From CAWFFV01 sp963814985 (GTDB taxonomy: Bacteria > Chloroflexota > Ktedonobacteria > Ktedonobacterales > Ktedonobacteraceae), in the NCBI GenBank assembly GCA_963814985.1, contig CAWFFV010000002.1, positions 124,001 to 188,000 on the forward strand: a stretch of 64,000 nt of DNA. The letters are read 5' to 3'. A model generated the notes under the pieces. It saw nothing but the letters and a program-made list of their open reading frames with translations. It was not told where the DNA came from and did not search any database. The translations under genes and the position numbers were made by a program. Below are positions 17,712 to 29,089 of this stretch, piece by piece. Each line of letters starts with the position of its first letter. Within the stretch, counting starts at the first letter, position 1.

Positions 17712-20700
17712 TTAGTGCATAGCACTCATTAATGGACCATCGTACTCGCCGGTATCGACAAAATCACGAGCGGTGGTGCTGGTACCTCGTGGGAGAACAC
17801 GCCAGAACAGACTATGTATATTTTCCCACTCATCCAGGAGATCCTTGGCTCGCTGACTACGTGTCTTCCTGGCATGCCACTCGATAACGGTACATAATGC
17901 CCCCAGTTCTTGCGCATCGTTAACACGATGCAATTCTACTAACTCAGTATTGCAAAGAATGGGGAAGTTGCCTTCTGTATCCAGGACATAAGCAACACCA
18001 GAAGACATACCAGCACCAAAGTTACATCCAGTTTCGCCAAGAACGACCACCATACCACCCGTCATATATTCACATCCATGAGCACCAACCCCCTCTACCA
18101 CGGCTAATGCTCCGCTGTTACGCACAGCAAAACGCTCACCCGCACGACCAGCGGCAAAGAGTTGTCCACCTGTCGCACCATAGAGGACCGTATTGCCCAC
18201 AATAATGTTTTCATGTGAAGCAAAGGCCGCATCGATAGGCGGAGCAATAACGATCTGGCCACCTGTCATACCTTTGCCCACATAGTCATTTGCTTCCCCG
18301 TTAAGAATAAGGCGCATCCCAGGGACGGCAAACGCACCAAAGCTCTGGCCTGCTGAACCCTGGAAGGTACAGGTGATGCTCACTCCAGGCAAACCCTTAT
18401 TCCCATAACGACGCGCAATCTCTCCAGCAAGACTGATCCCCACCGAGCGATCATAGTTGTGAATGACATGCTGTGTTAAAACGCTTTGTTCTCCTGCAAG
18501 TGCCTGTTCTGCTTCTACAAGCAACTGTTCAGCAATCTCAGATTGAGGTAACCCCTTATGATCGGCACGCGAAGAGATGACGGGAAGCGAAACAAGCAGG
18601 GCACTCAGATCAACATCACTCTCAGACTTACATTGCAACAGATCAGCACGTCCAACCAGATCATCCAGGCGTGCTACACCCAGACTTGCCATTAACTCAC
18701 GTACCTCCTCAGCAACCAGCGTCAGATAGTTGATAAGGTATTGAGGCTTACCTGTGAACTTAGCCCGCAAGTCTTCTCTCTGGGTAGCTATGCCTGTTGG
18801 ACAAGTATTCAAGTGACACTGACGCGCCATGTCACAGCCAAGAGTAACCAGAGCTGCGGTTCCAAACCCAAACTCCTCAGCACCCAACAAGGCTCCGATG
18901 ATAACATCTCTTCCAGTTTTAAGCCCGCCATCGACGCGCACCTTGACCCGTGTTCGTAACCCGTTACGCACAAGTACCTGCTGAGCTTCGGCAAGACCAC
19001 GCTCCCATGGCATACCTGCATGTTTGATCGACTGGAGTGGCGAAGCACCAGTACCGCCATCATGTCCACTAATCAGAACATAGTCGGCATGCCCTTTTGC
19101 AACACCCGCCGCAATTGTACCAACGCCTATACTTGATACCAGCTTGACGCCAACACGTGCCTGCGGATTGATCTGGTGGAGATCATAGATCAATTGTGCA
19201 ATATCTTCAATACTATAAATGTCATGATGCGGCGGTGGTGAGATCAGTGGAACTCCTGGTGCAGTGTGACGCAGCCGTGCAATAAAGGGAGTGACCTTGG
19301 CTGGTGGAAGCTGTCCCCCTTCACCAGGCTTTGATCCCTGCGCCATTTTGATCTCGATCTCTTCAGCGCGTACCAGGTACTCAGCGGTTACCCCAAAGCG
19401 TGCTGAGGCTATCTGCTTGATTTTGCTACTGACGGGAAAACCGTTGAGCGTCTCATGATACCAGTTGGGGTCCTCGCCACCTTCACCGGTATTATTACGG
19501 CAACCTATACTGTTCATGGCTGCAGCAATGGTCTGGTGCGTTTCAGGGCTAAGCGCTCCCACCGACATAGCCGAAATGACAAAACGTGCGCGAATAGCTT
19601 CCATTGGCTCAACTTGCTCTAACGGAATAGGGACAGTAGGAACAAAAGAGAGCAGGTCACGCAGAGCAGTTGCGGGCCGATTGTAAACGAGCGCTGTAAA
19701 TTGCTGATAATCATCCTTGCTCCCGCTCTGTGCAGCTTTTTGCAGAGAGCGTATGATAAGTGGATTGTAGGCATGATACTCAGCATCACGCCGGAAGCGA
19801 AAACGTCCATTATCGACCAACTTACGCCGTCGCCCGCTCGTTTCTGGCACGTTCTGGCCTTGCTGGAGCTTCTCACAGTGCTTGATGATCTGTTCAGCAA
19901 TATGCGTACAGGTGGTCTTGCCTGGGAAGGGCGGCAGAGTCAGTAAAACAGCGTTCAACGAAGTGGGGATCAAGGCCGATGACCTCAAACTGTCCCGCAC
20001 CCACAATATTACGCAATGTCGAGATGCCCATACGTGCCATGATTTTGCGCAGGCCATCCTCAATCACATGGATATAGCCTGCTACTGCATGTTCTGGCGT
20101 CAGGTGCTCCAGACGTCGCTCACCGGCTAAAGCACGCACGCTTGCCAGTGCCAGTGTCGGAACGATAGCTTCAGCCCCATAGCCAAGAAGGAGTGCGACC
20201 TGATGGACATCACAGACAGATCCAGTTTCGCAGATGAGCGAGACCTGAGAACGCAATCTGCGTTTCACCAGAGCATGATGGACGGCACCTACGGCAATAA
20301 GCATAGGAAGAGGTGCATTGGTTAAGGTTGCATCTCGATCACTCAAGATGAGGAGTGTTGTCCCTTCGATGACAGCATCGATAGCATCTTGCTCTAAGCG
20401 ATCAAGTGCGGCTTCCAGGGCTGCAGGGCCTGTCGTCATGTCAAATGTTGTGTTGAGGGTATGCGTGCGGAAATGAGCATCTTTATAGGTAAGAATGGCC
20501 TCTAATCGTCTTTCAGTTAACAGAGGTGTCTCCAGATGCAGAAGTTGCGCATGCTGTGGCGTTTCGGTGAGCAGGCTCGGACGACTACCAAGATAGTAGT
20601 CAAGCGACATCACAATGCGTTCACGCAGTGGGTCGATAGGCGGGTTGGTTACCTGGGCGAAACGCTGACGGAAGTAATCAGACAGGGAATGGGCTTGCGA

Positions 20701-22250
20701 GGAAAGTACGGCAAGTGGGGCATCATCACCCATACTCCACACAGGCTCCTTATTTTCTGTCAGCATTGGACGCAATATCATCTCAATATCTTCATGAGTA
20801 TAGCCAAAAAGCTGCTGGCGTGCGAACAAGTCTGCGGTCTCCAGCAGCCCCTCAGTTGGTGTAACAGTCTGAGGAAGGTCCACCAGGCGAGTCAGATAGC
20901 TCTCTATCCACTGCTGGTAAGGCTGACGCTGAGCCAGAATGGTTTTGATCTCCTGGTTACGTAGGAGGACACCATTTTCGATATCGACTGCGATCATCTC
21001 GCCCGGTCCCAGCTTTCCTTTCTCGACCACCTCATGTGCTTCGCAAGGCATCACACCAGCCTCAGATGCCACAATCAATAACCCCTGGGAGGTCAGCGTG
21101 TAGCGAGCAGGGCGAAGTCCGTTACGGTCCAGTGCAGCACCAACGATACGCCCATCACTGAAGGCAAGGGCGGCAGGACCATCCCACGGTTCACTTAAAC
21201 CTGCATGATATTCACACCAGGCCCGTTGGGCTTCGTCCAATTCTGGGTCCTGTTCCCAGGCAGGTGGAATAAGCATCTGCATACTATGAAGTAACCCACG
21301 ACCAGAGTGGGCAAGTAGTTCCAGAGCGTTGTCAAGTTAAGCGGAGATCGCCCCCCGTTCGGCTGGATCACAGGCAAAAGATCCTGAATCCTCTCACCCC
21401 AGAGAGGAGAGGAGAAGGCACCTTCACGAGCCTGCATCCAGCGACGGTTGCCCTGAACAGTGTTAATTTCTCCGTTATGGGCAAGCAAGTGCATAGGTTG
21501 AGCCAGTGGCCAGGCAGGGAGAGTGTTCGTGCTATAGCGCAGGTGGAAGACCGCCAGGGCACTGGTGTAGTGCGGATTGGCAAGATCCAGATAGAAACGC
21601 GCTAATTCATTGGCAGCCAGCAATCCCTTATAGATGAGTATAGTGTGAGATAGCGAGGCAATGTAGCAATCTGTAATCTGAGCTGCGAGGAGACGATGCT
21701 CGATCAAACGTCGGGCATAGTACAGGGTCCTATTGTATTCATCGGGGGCAAGTTGGGCAGGACGTGCAAGCAACACTTGCGCAATAGCAGGAGCAGTTTT
21801 TCTAGCATGAGTGCCAAGGACAGTATAATCAATCGGAGGAGTACGCCAGCATAGGAATGTCAGACCAGTTTCAGTGAGAGTCCGCTCAATAATTTGGCGA
21901 CTTTGCGTAAAGGCAGCAGGTGAACGATCTTGCGACGGTAAAAAGATCATGCCAACAGCCAGATCATCAGGATCAGCAAGAGGGATATGCAACTGCTCAA
22001 GTTCTTCACAAAACAAAGCTTTAGGAATGTGGGTCAGGATACCAGCGCCATCAGTTGTCTCTGCATCGGCATCTTGTGCGCCACGATGAGTGAGACGGTC
22101 CAACGCATTGAGAGCAGTTTGCACAATGAAGTGGCTTGCATTACCCGACACATCAGCCAGGAATCCCGTGCCACAGGCATCATGTTCCCAACGACTCTCG
22201 TAAAGAGGACATTCAGGGTCAGTGACATCACGCTTTTGTGTAGTGTACAT
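17712..22250 (-). pseudogene. gltB: Glutamate synthase large subunit (frame disrupted)
   Basis: GltB transfers the amide of glutamine to 2-oxoglutarate, giving two glutamates. All domains are visible in order from ATG 22250. These are the class II amidotransferase with the nucleophile Cys (EHDACGTGF) and LAHNGEINTVQGNRRW; the central domain; the FMN domain with SGHDGGTGASP; the [3Fe-4S] cysteines (CDMARQCHLNTCPTG); and the Gly-rich GXGXG C-terminal helix. The full length would be ~1510 residues. The frame changes near 21340-21353, where a G6 run and an in-frame TAA precede LDNALELLAHSG, and near 19924-19933 in a CCGCCCTTCCC stretch. A gltD partner is not in the window. Whether the donor is NADPH or ferredoxin cannot be told. 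Confidence 0.9.
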
Positions 22251-22291
22251 GGATTGCTCTCCCGAAAAAACACTATTAGTTTAATGCCTGA

Positions 22292-22362
22292 GGCACCTGC
22301 ACTGGAGCCTGTGGGGTTCGACGATTAAACAGCGGCACCTGCCTTGGAGCCTGTGGAGTTCG
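22292..22362 (-). repeat. Tandem 29-bp direct repeats in the gltB leader
   Basis: Copies at 22292-22320 and 22334-22362 differ at three positions and start 42 bp apart. Each begins GGCACCTGC and ends GTTCG. They lie 42-112 bp ahead of the gltB start, a fitting place for a regulator site or a structured leader. I cannot match them to a known riboswitch. Confidence 0.7.
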
Positions 22363-22669
22363 GTGAACATACAGCGGTCGCCGAAATAATCATCATGTAC
22401 GTGGGCACCGGTAAAGTATCAATCTCAGCAGACAGAAAGTGCAAAGGGGTTATAGAACATCTTGAGGCATCATTGGTAAAGGCGAGCAGCTCAGCTCACC
22501 AGGAAGAGGCGACATTACCTGCTTAAAGAAGTATAGCATACTTTGCAGTGTCCAAACAAGGCTTCTCTATGTATAAAGTATCTATACTCAGCTTATCACT
22601 ATAGCGCTTTTTTCTCTTTTTTGGAAGCACATTTTCTGGTCTCCTCACCACCTGTGATGGCTCGCTCTC

Positions 22670-22713
22670 ATTTGGTGTGAGTGGTAGAGTTTGTGGTCTC
22701 ACTCACATCAAAT
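22670..22713. repeat. Palindrome, dispersed hairpin family (copy 3, diverged)
   Basis: Arms 22670-22683 and 22700-22713 pair over 14 bp with one G-T pair. Upstream are CACCACCTG and GATGGCTCG, a decayed form of the accessory GCCACC/GGTGGC hairpin; downstream is CGCCTGTGAGGC. It lies 54 bp past the kinase stop (minus strand). Confidence 0.6.
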
Positions 22714-22767
22714 CGCCTGTGAGGCACCCCCGGTGCCAAGGAATCCAGAAAAAGAGTTGCAGGCTAG

Positions 22768-23754
22768 CTAGTGAGCAGCATGGTGGAGAAACTGTACAAG
22801 AAATCCCAAAGCAATAATCACCAGGAATATAGCAATGATGATAAGAGTTGCGACGATCGCCTGATGCCAAAATCTGCTCATATGAGGCGCATCCGGCTCA
22901 TAATGCATAGGGGACACAACATCCATATTGTGCAGATCGTGAAGCAAGTCTTTCATATTCTTATAGCGCTTCTCTGAATCACGACGGATAGCACGCATCA
23001 CAACCGTTGCCAGGGCAGGAGAAAGTTTTGGATTACAGTGCAAGAGGGAGGGAGGGTCCTGTGTAATATGTTGATTCATCACTGCGAATACATTTTCCCC
23101 TTCAAAGGGAGTATGCCCACAAAGCATTTCGTAAAGCATCGCTCCAACAGCATAGATATCTGAACTGGCCAGACCTCGCTCACCACGCAACTGTTCAGGA
23201 GACATATAGTCCGGCGTACCAACTGTCCCAGAAAGGCCACGCCATGTGACACGACGTGCCCCTTCTAGCAAGGCGACCCCAAAATCTATAATCTTAACGT
23301 TGCCATCATCCATGATCATGATATTTTCAGGTTTAATATCACGGTGAACGACTCCATGCTCATGGCAGTAGGCTAAGGCATCACAAATCTGCAGGGTAAT
23401 GCGCATTGCCTCTACGGGTGGAAGCGGATTGGGAGCATATTCTTCAATCACCTTACGCAACGTACGTCCCTGAATGTATTCCATCACAAGGTAGTGCTCA
23501 CAACGCTCTTCATCGCTATTAAGGAGATGCTGAACATGGGGATGCTTCAGGCGATTACCAGCTTCGGCTTCGCGCTTATAGCGCTCGAAAACGGCGATAT
23601 TGCCAATTAAATCATCATTAGGGAACTTGAGGACTACTTTTTGCTGATTGAAGACATCCCGGGCCAGGTAAACACAATTCATACCTCCCTGGCCTAGTAA
23701 ACGAATGATCTCGTAGTGATCAACCTGCGTCCCTGGTGTATAAGTTGCTGCCAT
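22768..23754 (-). CDS. Serine/threonine protein kinase with C-terminal membrane anchor
   Basis: The product has 328 residues from ATG 23754. It is a complete Hanks-type kinase: glycine loop GQGGMNCVY, catalytic Lys in VVLKF, HRDIKPEN loop, DFG in IIDFGVAL, and activation-segment GTPDYMSPEQ with SDIYAVGAMLYEML. The last ~40 residues hold a membrane helix (AIVATLIIIAIFLVIIALGF) and only a short outside tail, so it lacks a PASTA or other outer sensor. It probably phosphorylates cytosolic partners near the membrane; FHA proteins such as the one encoded at 10005-11751 are typical readers of such marks. The frame is intact. Confidence 0.92.
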   Translation of the reverse strand: MAATYTPGTQVDHYEIIRLLGQGGMNCVYLARDVFNQQKVVLKFPNDDLIGNIAVFERYKREAEAGNRLKHPHVQHLLNSDEERCEHYLVMEYIQGRTLRKVIEEYAPNPLPPVEAMRITLQICDALAYCHEHGVVHRDIKPENIMIMDDGNVKIIDFGVALLEGARRVTWRGLSGTVGTPDYMSPEQLRGERGLASSDIYAVGAMLYEMLCGHTPFEGENVFAVMNQHITQDPPSLLHCNPKLSPALATVVMRAIRRDSEKRYKNMKDLLHDLHNMDVVSPMHYEPDAPHMSRFWHQAIVATLIIIAIFLVIIALGFLVQFLHHAAH

Positions 23755-23881
23755 ATGTTCCGTTTCCGTGTTCCATATTTAGACAACACTGTCCCTCGCC
23801 CCTAGTATAGCATACAAGAGGCATAACAACCAGAGACGATTTCGATATACATATATATCTCTCACTGGTCAATCTATGACA

Positions 23882-23913
23882 GTGCTCAGTTCACCTGGAG
23901 ATGAACTGAGCAC
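23882..23913 (-). terminator. 12-bp hairpin after the APC permease gene
   Basis: A perfect 12-bp stem (23882-23893 with 23902-23913) around an 8-nt loop lies 23 bp past the permease stop, without a T-run. It may end or stabilise the permease mRNA. Confidence 0.55.
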
Positions 23914-23936
23914 CAATCAGTTAGTTATTCCTGGTC

Positions 23937-25487
23937 CTAGTCACCACCTTCGACACTAACTGCGATGTCCGCTTTTTCTTTATGATCCTCCGGATGTAAG
24001 ATAGGTATGCCCGATCTTATCTGGCGAATATACAGGTAGGCAAAACCGATCACCAGCCAGGCAATGCAGAAGACACCAGCAATAATGGTATCCACCTGTA
24101 CCGTGCCACCGCCAGTAATTGCAAAGTAGAGCACACCAACAAGCATCAACGCATTGAGCACAGCACCCAGCACAGGAGCAATGATAGTGCTGTAAAGACC
24201 ACGCCCCTTGACACCAACAAAGGCCACCAGGCAGATGAGACAGGTCATACCATACAGCAAGAATGTACCAATGTTGGAGACGAGCGTCACCTGTGTCAGA
24301 TTGTCAATATTGAGTACACCATACGCACCAACGACAGCAGAGATGACAGTCAATACGATAACACCAACATGGGGCGTACGATACTTACCATGCAGGAAAC
24401 CAAAGATCACCGGCAGTTCGGTATCCTTACCCATCGCATAAGTGACACGTACTCCGGTGTTCAGACAAGAAAGCGACGTACCAATCAGAGCGATCACAAC
24501 AGTAGCCGCCATGATGACCGCAAAGGCCAGACCGTTCCCACCGAGCATCTGGTTACCAATGATTGTCGCCATATCACCAATAGGAGCACCTGAAGCAAAA
24601 GCAGCAGCAAAACCTGTGCCTGCTTTAGACGTGTAAGCGTCATTGATAAAGAAGTTCGCCGCAAAGTACTCCAGAAAGTAGAAAATGACAGCCTGGATAA
24701 CTAGCGAGAGCAGAACTCCACGTGGGATATCACGTCCAGGATTCTTAGCCTCAGCCGCTAATGCTGTGGCTGACTCGAAACCGACTACAAGCAAGATTGC
24801 AATCGTAGACTGAAAGATAAGTCCACTCAGATCATGAGGTGTAATCACGCTTAAAGCGCTGGGATGAAGGTAGTGTACCTTAGGGTGCTGCAGGCGATAG
24901 GCGATGGCAAGGATAGAAAAGGTCACCAGGGCAATGATCTGAATAGCGTTGATGATAATATTTGCCAGCGTTGAACCCGTGACTCCAATATAGGCGATGG
25001 CACCTACGATGCCAGCAAAGACAACACAAACCAGGATCTCCTGCCACGGCGCTCCAAAACTGGGATTGAATGTCTGAATGATATAGGTGATAACAAGACC
25101 CATGAAGGCGACCATGACACCAGGATAAATCCAATAATAGAGGTGTGATGCCCAACCTACAATAAATTTGCTCAGGCGTGCAAATTTAAAATGCTGATGC
25201 TCCTCTTGTTGTAAAACGGAGACTTCTGCAAAGTAATAAGAACTGCCCGCGCCAGCTTCTGGATAGCGTTTGGCAAGGGTGGCATAGGCTGTAGCTGTAA
25301 ACACTGCAATAGCCGTCGCTACAAAGACTGCGAACCACATATTCATTGCCGAAGCCGGGGCAGCTTGCAATTGATAGGTGGTCCAGAGGAAAGCTCCCGG
25401 CGCAATCAGTGCCATAGCATTAATAGTAACGCCGGTAAGACCTAAAGTAGGTTGCATACCAGTGTCTGAGGATGCTTGAGATGCCAC
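23937..25487 (-). CDS. APC-superfamily amino acid permease
   Basis: GTG 25487, preceded by GGGAG, starts a 516-residue protein with about 12 membrane helices. The first helix carries GLTGVTINAMALIAPGAF, close to the GxG substrate-binding break of APC transporters. VGFESATALAAEAKNPGRDIPRGV is the well-known helix 6-7 signature of the family, here read as ESATALAAEAKNPGRDIP. The ends are hydrophilic and the C-terminus is acidic. It should import an amino acid or amine by H+ or Na+ symport or exchange; the substrate cannot be told. The frame is intact and the gene stands alone. Confidence 0.88.
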   Translation of the reverse strand: MASQASSDTGMQPTLGLTGVTINAMALIAPGAFLWTTYQLQAAPASAMNMWFAVFVATAIAVFTATAYATLAKRYPEAGAGSSYYFAEVSVLQQEEHQHFKFARLSKFIVGWASHLYYWIYPGVMVAFMGLVITYIIQTFNPSFGAPWQEILVCVVFAGIVGAIAYIGVTGSTLANIIINAIQIIALVTFSILAIAYRLQHPKVHYLHPSALSVITPHDLSGLIFQSTIAILLVVGFESATALAAEAKNPGRDIPRGVLLSLVIQAVIFYFLEYFAANFFINDAYTSKAGTGFAAAFASGAPIGDMATIIGNQMLGGNGLAFAVIMAATVVIALIGTSLSCLNTGVRVTYAMGKDTELPVIFGFLHGKYRTPHVGVIVLTVISAVVGAYGVLNIDNLTQVTLVSNIGTFLLYGMTCLICLVAFVGVKGRGLYSTIIAPVLGAVLNALMLVGVLYFAITGGGTVQVDTIIAGVFCIAWLVIGFAYLYIRQIRSGIPILHPEDHKEKADIAVSVEGGD

Positions 25488-26035
25488 GTTGTACTCCCTT
25501 TTTGTTCTGACAACATTCTCGGTACCGATGGCTTCCTTACCGCATGTAGCTTTCGATACTCTTGATCAGAGGTAGAGTTATCATCATCGCATTCTCAACG
25601 ATCTCTTCTCATATAGAGTATAAACATCCTCTACATGTAAAGAAACAGGCAAATTAGGAGAAGACGGTAGCTTAGTTTTTGTGCAGAATATACAAATTAC
25701 ATAAAATGAAAGGAATATTTCCATTAACTCAAGAGCAAAAACAGGTTCTTTTCGGCTCTTTATTAGGAAATTTTATACAATATCAGTTGTGCACTTTACA
25801 CTTACAAATCCTGGCAGTTCCTGAAAAATCTTCTGGCCTCCATCCTTCCGGCTGATTTTGGGAAAAGAGTTTTTGCGAGGACACCTCGTGCTCCACATGG
25901 GTCATCCCGCCTTCACCCGGAAGGATAGAGAGGAATAATAAGAAACCGTATGATACAATTAGAAGGAAGGGCACAACGATAAACCCGCATACTAACAGCT
26001 ATATAGGCTGTTTGAGATGATAACAAGGACAATCT
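25488..26035. other. Intergenic region between divergent APC permease and ppc
   Basis: This 548-bp AT-rich gap must carry both promoters. An inverted repeat (25842-25851 with 25917-25926) encloses sequence that resembles parts of the element at 3541-3803, namely AAAAGAGTTTTT, a GAGGACACCTC stretch and ATGGGTCATCCCG. It may be a degenerate relic of that family. No supported gene is seen. Confidence 0.45.
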
Positions 26036-28944
26036 ATGTCAAAACATAATGACCGCCAGGAGAAAGATGCTGCCCTGCGGCAAGATATTCGCACATTAGG
26101 AAATGCCCTGGGTCAGGCCATCCAACGCCATGATGGCTACGATGTGTTTCACAGCGTTGAGCAGCTACGCAAATATTGTAAGCGCCTTCGCGAATGTGCC
26201 GAGAGTCTTCCCCAGGCCTCTCCTTCAGAGATCCCACAACTACAGAAAGAGGCCGAAACACTCGCTCAAGAGATTGCTCAGATTACTCATGACTGCAACC
26301 TGGACACCGCAATTGCTGTCATACGCGCTTTTACGGTCTACTTTCATCTTGTGAATACTGCGGAACAATACCATCGTATTCGCCGTCGTCGAGTCCATGA
26401 AGCCAGTAATATGCACAAGCCACAGCATGGCTCCCTGGGAGCGTTGATTGATTTTTTTAAAAATATCGATTTAGAAGCTTCGACCGTTCAGCAAATTCTT
26501 AGCCAACTCTCGATTGAGTTGGTCTTCACGGCTCATCCGACAGAGGCGACACGGCGTAGTTTGATCACTAAATCGCGCCGTATCGCTGAATTACTGGAGA
26601 TCAACGACCAGACATCCGAGATGACATCACGCCAGCGTGCACGCTGGAAACGCGAACTAGAAGGGACGATTGACCTCTTGTGGCGAACCGATGCCATTCG
26701 CCATGTCCGTCCACAACCCCTGGACGAGATCAAGATGGGCATCTACTATCTTGATGAAATTCTCTATGATGCCGTCCCCGATCTCTACGCAGAGTTTGAA
26801 GACCTTCTGCATGAAGCCTATCCCCAACTCACAATCCCTCCCTTTTTACGTCTTGGTTCCTGGATTGGTGGAGACCAGGATGGCAATCCCTTTGTTGGAC
26901 CAGACACACTACTCAGTGCCCTGCGCTTGCAACGCAACTACGTCATTGGACACTATCGTACAAGGATTGAGGCATTAGCCCAGGATTATTCACAGTCGCT
27001 CAACCATGCAAAGATTACATCGGCATTACAAGCTTCTCTCAATCATGATGCAGCATGTATGCCAGAGTATGACCATGAACTAGGGCCACAGACTGCACAA
27101 GAACCATATCGGCATAAACTCTCTTTTATGTGGAAACGGCTAGAGGCAACATTATCTTCTCTACCCACATCTCACGCCTCTACATGGACATTTGACCCGG
27201 CAGTCAGAGAAGAGAAACCTGCTCCCCCGCCTACAAAAACTCGCAAGAATTGCTCCAGGATCTGCTGCTTATACGTGAGAGTTTGCTAGCCGACGGTGAA
27301 CTTGGCCTTGCACAGGGGCAACTTACAAAGTTAATTCGTCAGGTAGAGGTTTTTGGCTTCCATTTTGCGGCTCTGGATGTACGCCAGCATAGCGAACGAC
27401 ATGCGGCGGCGCTGGCCGAACTACTACGTGTTACGGGTCTCTATCATGAAGACTATCTAACACTTCCTGAAACCGCACGATTACACATCCTGGAAAATCT
27501 GCTCCACGACCCACAAATCCTGACACGCCCGGAACTCCATCTCAGTCAAGATACCTGGCATATCTTGAATACCTTCTCTGCCATTCGCCAGGCACGCAAA
27601 GAATTCGATGATAAGGCGATCAGTTGCTATATTGTCAGTATGTCACATACATTGAGCGATCTGTTAGAAGTTCAATTCTTCTGTAAAGAGGCGGGCATCA
27701 CCGATCTCCCTATTGTGCCACTTTTTGAGACTATCGATGACCTGCGTTCTTGCACAGAGATATTGGAGTCTGCCTTCAGCCATCCAGCCTATCATACGTA
27801 TGTAGCACACTGCCAGCAACAACAACAGGTAATGCTGGGCTATTCCGATAGCAGTAAAGATGGCGGTATTCTCACCTCTGGCTGGGAACTCTACCAGGCA
27901 CAGTGCAAACTTGCAGCCCTGGGACATCGTCATCACATAGGAATTACGATCTTCCATGGTCGCGGCGGAGCAATCGGACGCGGTGGCGGTCCCATCTACG
28001 AAGCCATCCTTGGACAACCTGCGGGCACTGTCAATGGGCACTTACGCATTACTGAACAGGGGGAGATGCTTTCGTTCAAATATGGGTTACGTGAGATTGC
28101 GCTCAGAAATATGGAGTTGGTTGTAGCAGGTGTTATACAGTCAAGCATACCCCATGAAGAGATCATCAAATCTCAGGTCCACCCATATATACCACAACAT
28201 TGGATTGAGGCTATGGATCGTCTCTCTGCCAGTGCACATGCACGTTATCGGTGCTTGATCTACGATGATCCTGCTTTTCTCAGTTTTTTTGAGCAAGCCA
28301 CACCCATCCTGGAGCTGGGCTGGCTCAATATTGGTTCACGTCCAGCCCGTAGAACAAAAGGACGTGCAATCGAGGAACTGCGTGCAATTCCCTGGGTCTT
28401 CTCCTGGATGCAGAGTCGCTATGTGCTACCCAGTTGGTATGGGGTAGGTGGAGCACTTGAGGAATATATCAGCGAGACTCCTGAACATCTTCCCCAGTTA
28501 CAGCACATGTATCGTCACTGGCCTTTTTTACGGGCCTTTCTGGACAACTTACAGATGACACTCTCTAAAGCAGATATGCACATTGCACAACACTATGCCA
28601 TGCTCGTCCATGACCAGACATTACGCGAACGTATCTCACAAAATATCCACGAGGAATACGAACGCACAAAGCGTATGGTTGTTAGTATCGTAGGAGGTCA
28701 GACACTCCTGGATACCTCGCCGGTGCTACAACAATCCATTCGACGGCGCAATCCCTATGTTGATCCATTAAGCTACTTCCAGGTAGTATTGCTGCGTCGC
28801 CTGCGTGCTCTCGGAGGTCCTCTGACCCTTGATAAAGATACCCAACAGGAAGCAAGTGAAGAGGAGCGCGAGCGGGCACGCCTTACTTACGCTGTTTTGT
28901 TGACAATCAATGGAATTGCTGCTGGCCTGAGAAATACAGGCTAA
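26036..28944 (+). pseudogene. ppc: Phosphoenolpyruvate carboxylase (frame disrupted)
   Basis: PEPC adds bicarbonate to PEP to make oxaloacetate and refills the TCA cycle. ATG 26036 has AAGGA upstream. Catalytic motifs are all present: VFTAHPTEATRRS (catalytic His), GGDQDGNPFVG, LGYSDSSKDGG, FHGRGGAIGRGGGP, IPWVFSWMQSR and the C-terminal LRNTG. The total length of ~970 codons fits the family. One frameshift sits at the C5 run 27224-27228; adding one C joins PAPPP to YKNSQELLQDLL. Everything else is conserved, so an assembly error is more likely than loss of function. The upstream gap holds no other gene. Confidence 0.92.
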
Positions 28945-29089
28945 ATTGCAACAATGTAACAGTGTTACTTGTATTCAGGGTGGCACGTTAGAGCGTATGG
29001 GCTTCCAAAGCGCTATAGGCCTGTATATTTTTTGATAAGGCCCTTTTTGTAAGTGCCTATGTATGAAATGTTTTAAGGAGTTTTCTTGC

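Larger units (their letters stand above)
22251..22767. other. gltB leader and intergenic region
   Basis: This 517-bp gap between the kinase 3' end and the gltB start holds the 29-bp direct repeats at 22292-22362 and the palindrome at 22670-22713, described separately. No coding frame or recognisable riboswitch is seen in it. Confidence 0.4.

Noticed and set aside
17712..22250. Programmed frameshifting or split gltB genes
   Set aside because: Breaks fall at short runs at arbitrary domain positions, without slippery heptamers or stimulators, and one site has a stop just before the next frame.
22251..22530. Glutamine or other known riboswitch ahead of gltB
   Set aside because: The repeats do not match the consensus features of the glnA or downstream-peptide motifs as I know them.
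25783..25974. 63-codon minus-strand frame in the APC-ppc gap
   Set aside because: Covers the inverted-repeat region, has no good start and looks like repeat sequence.
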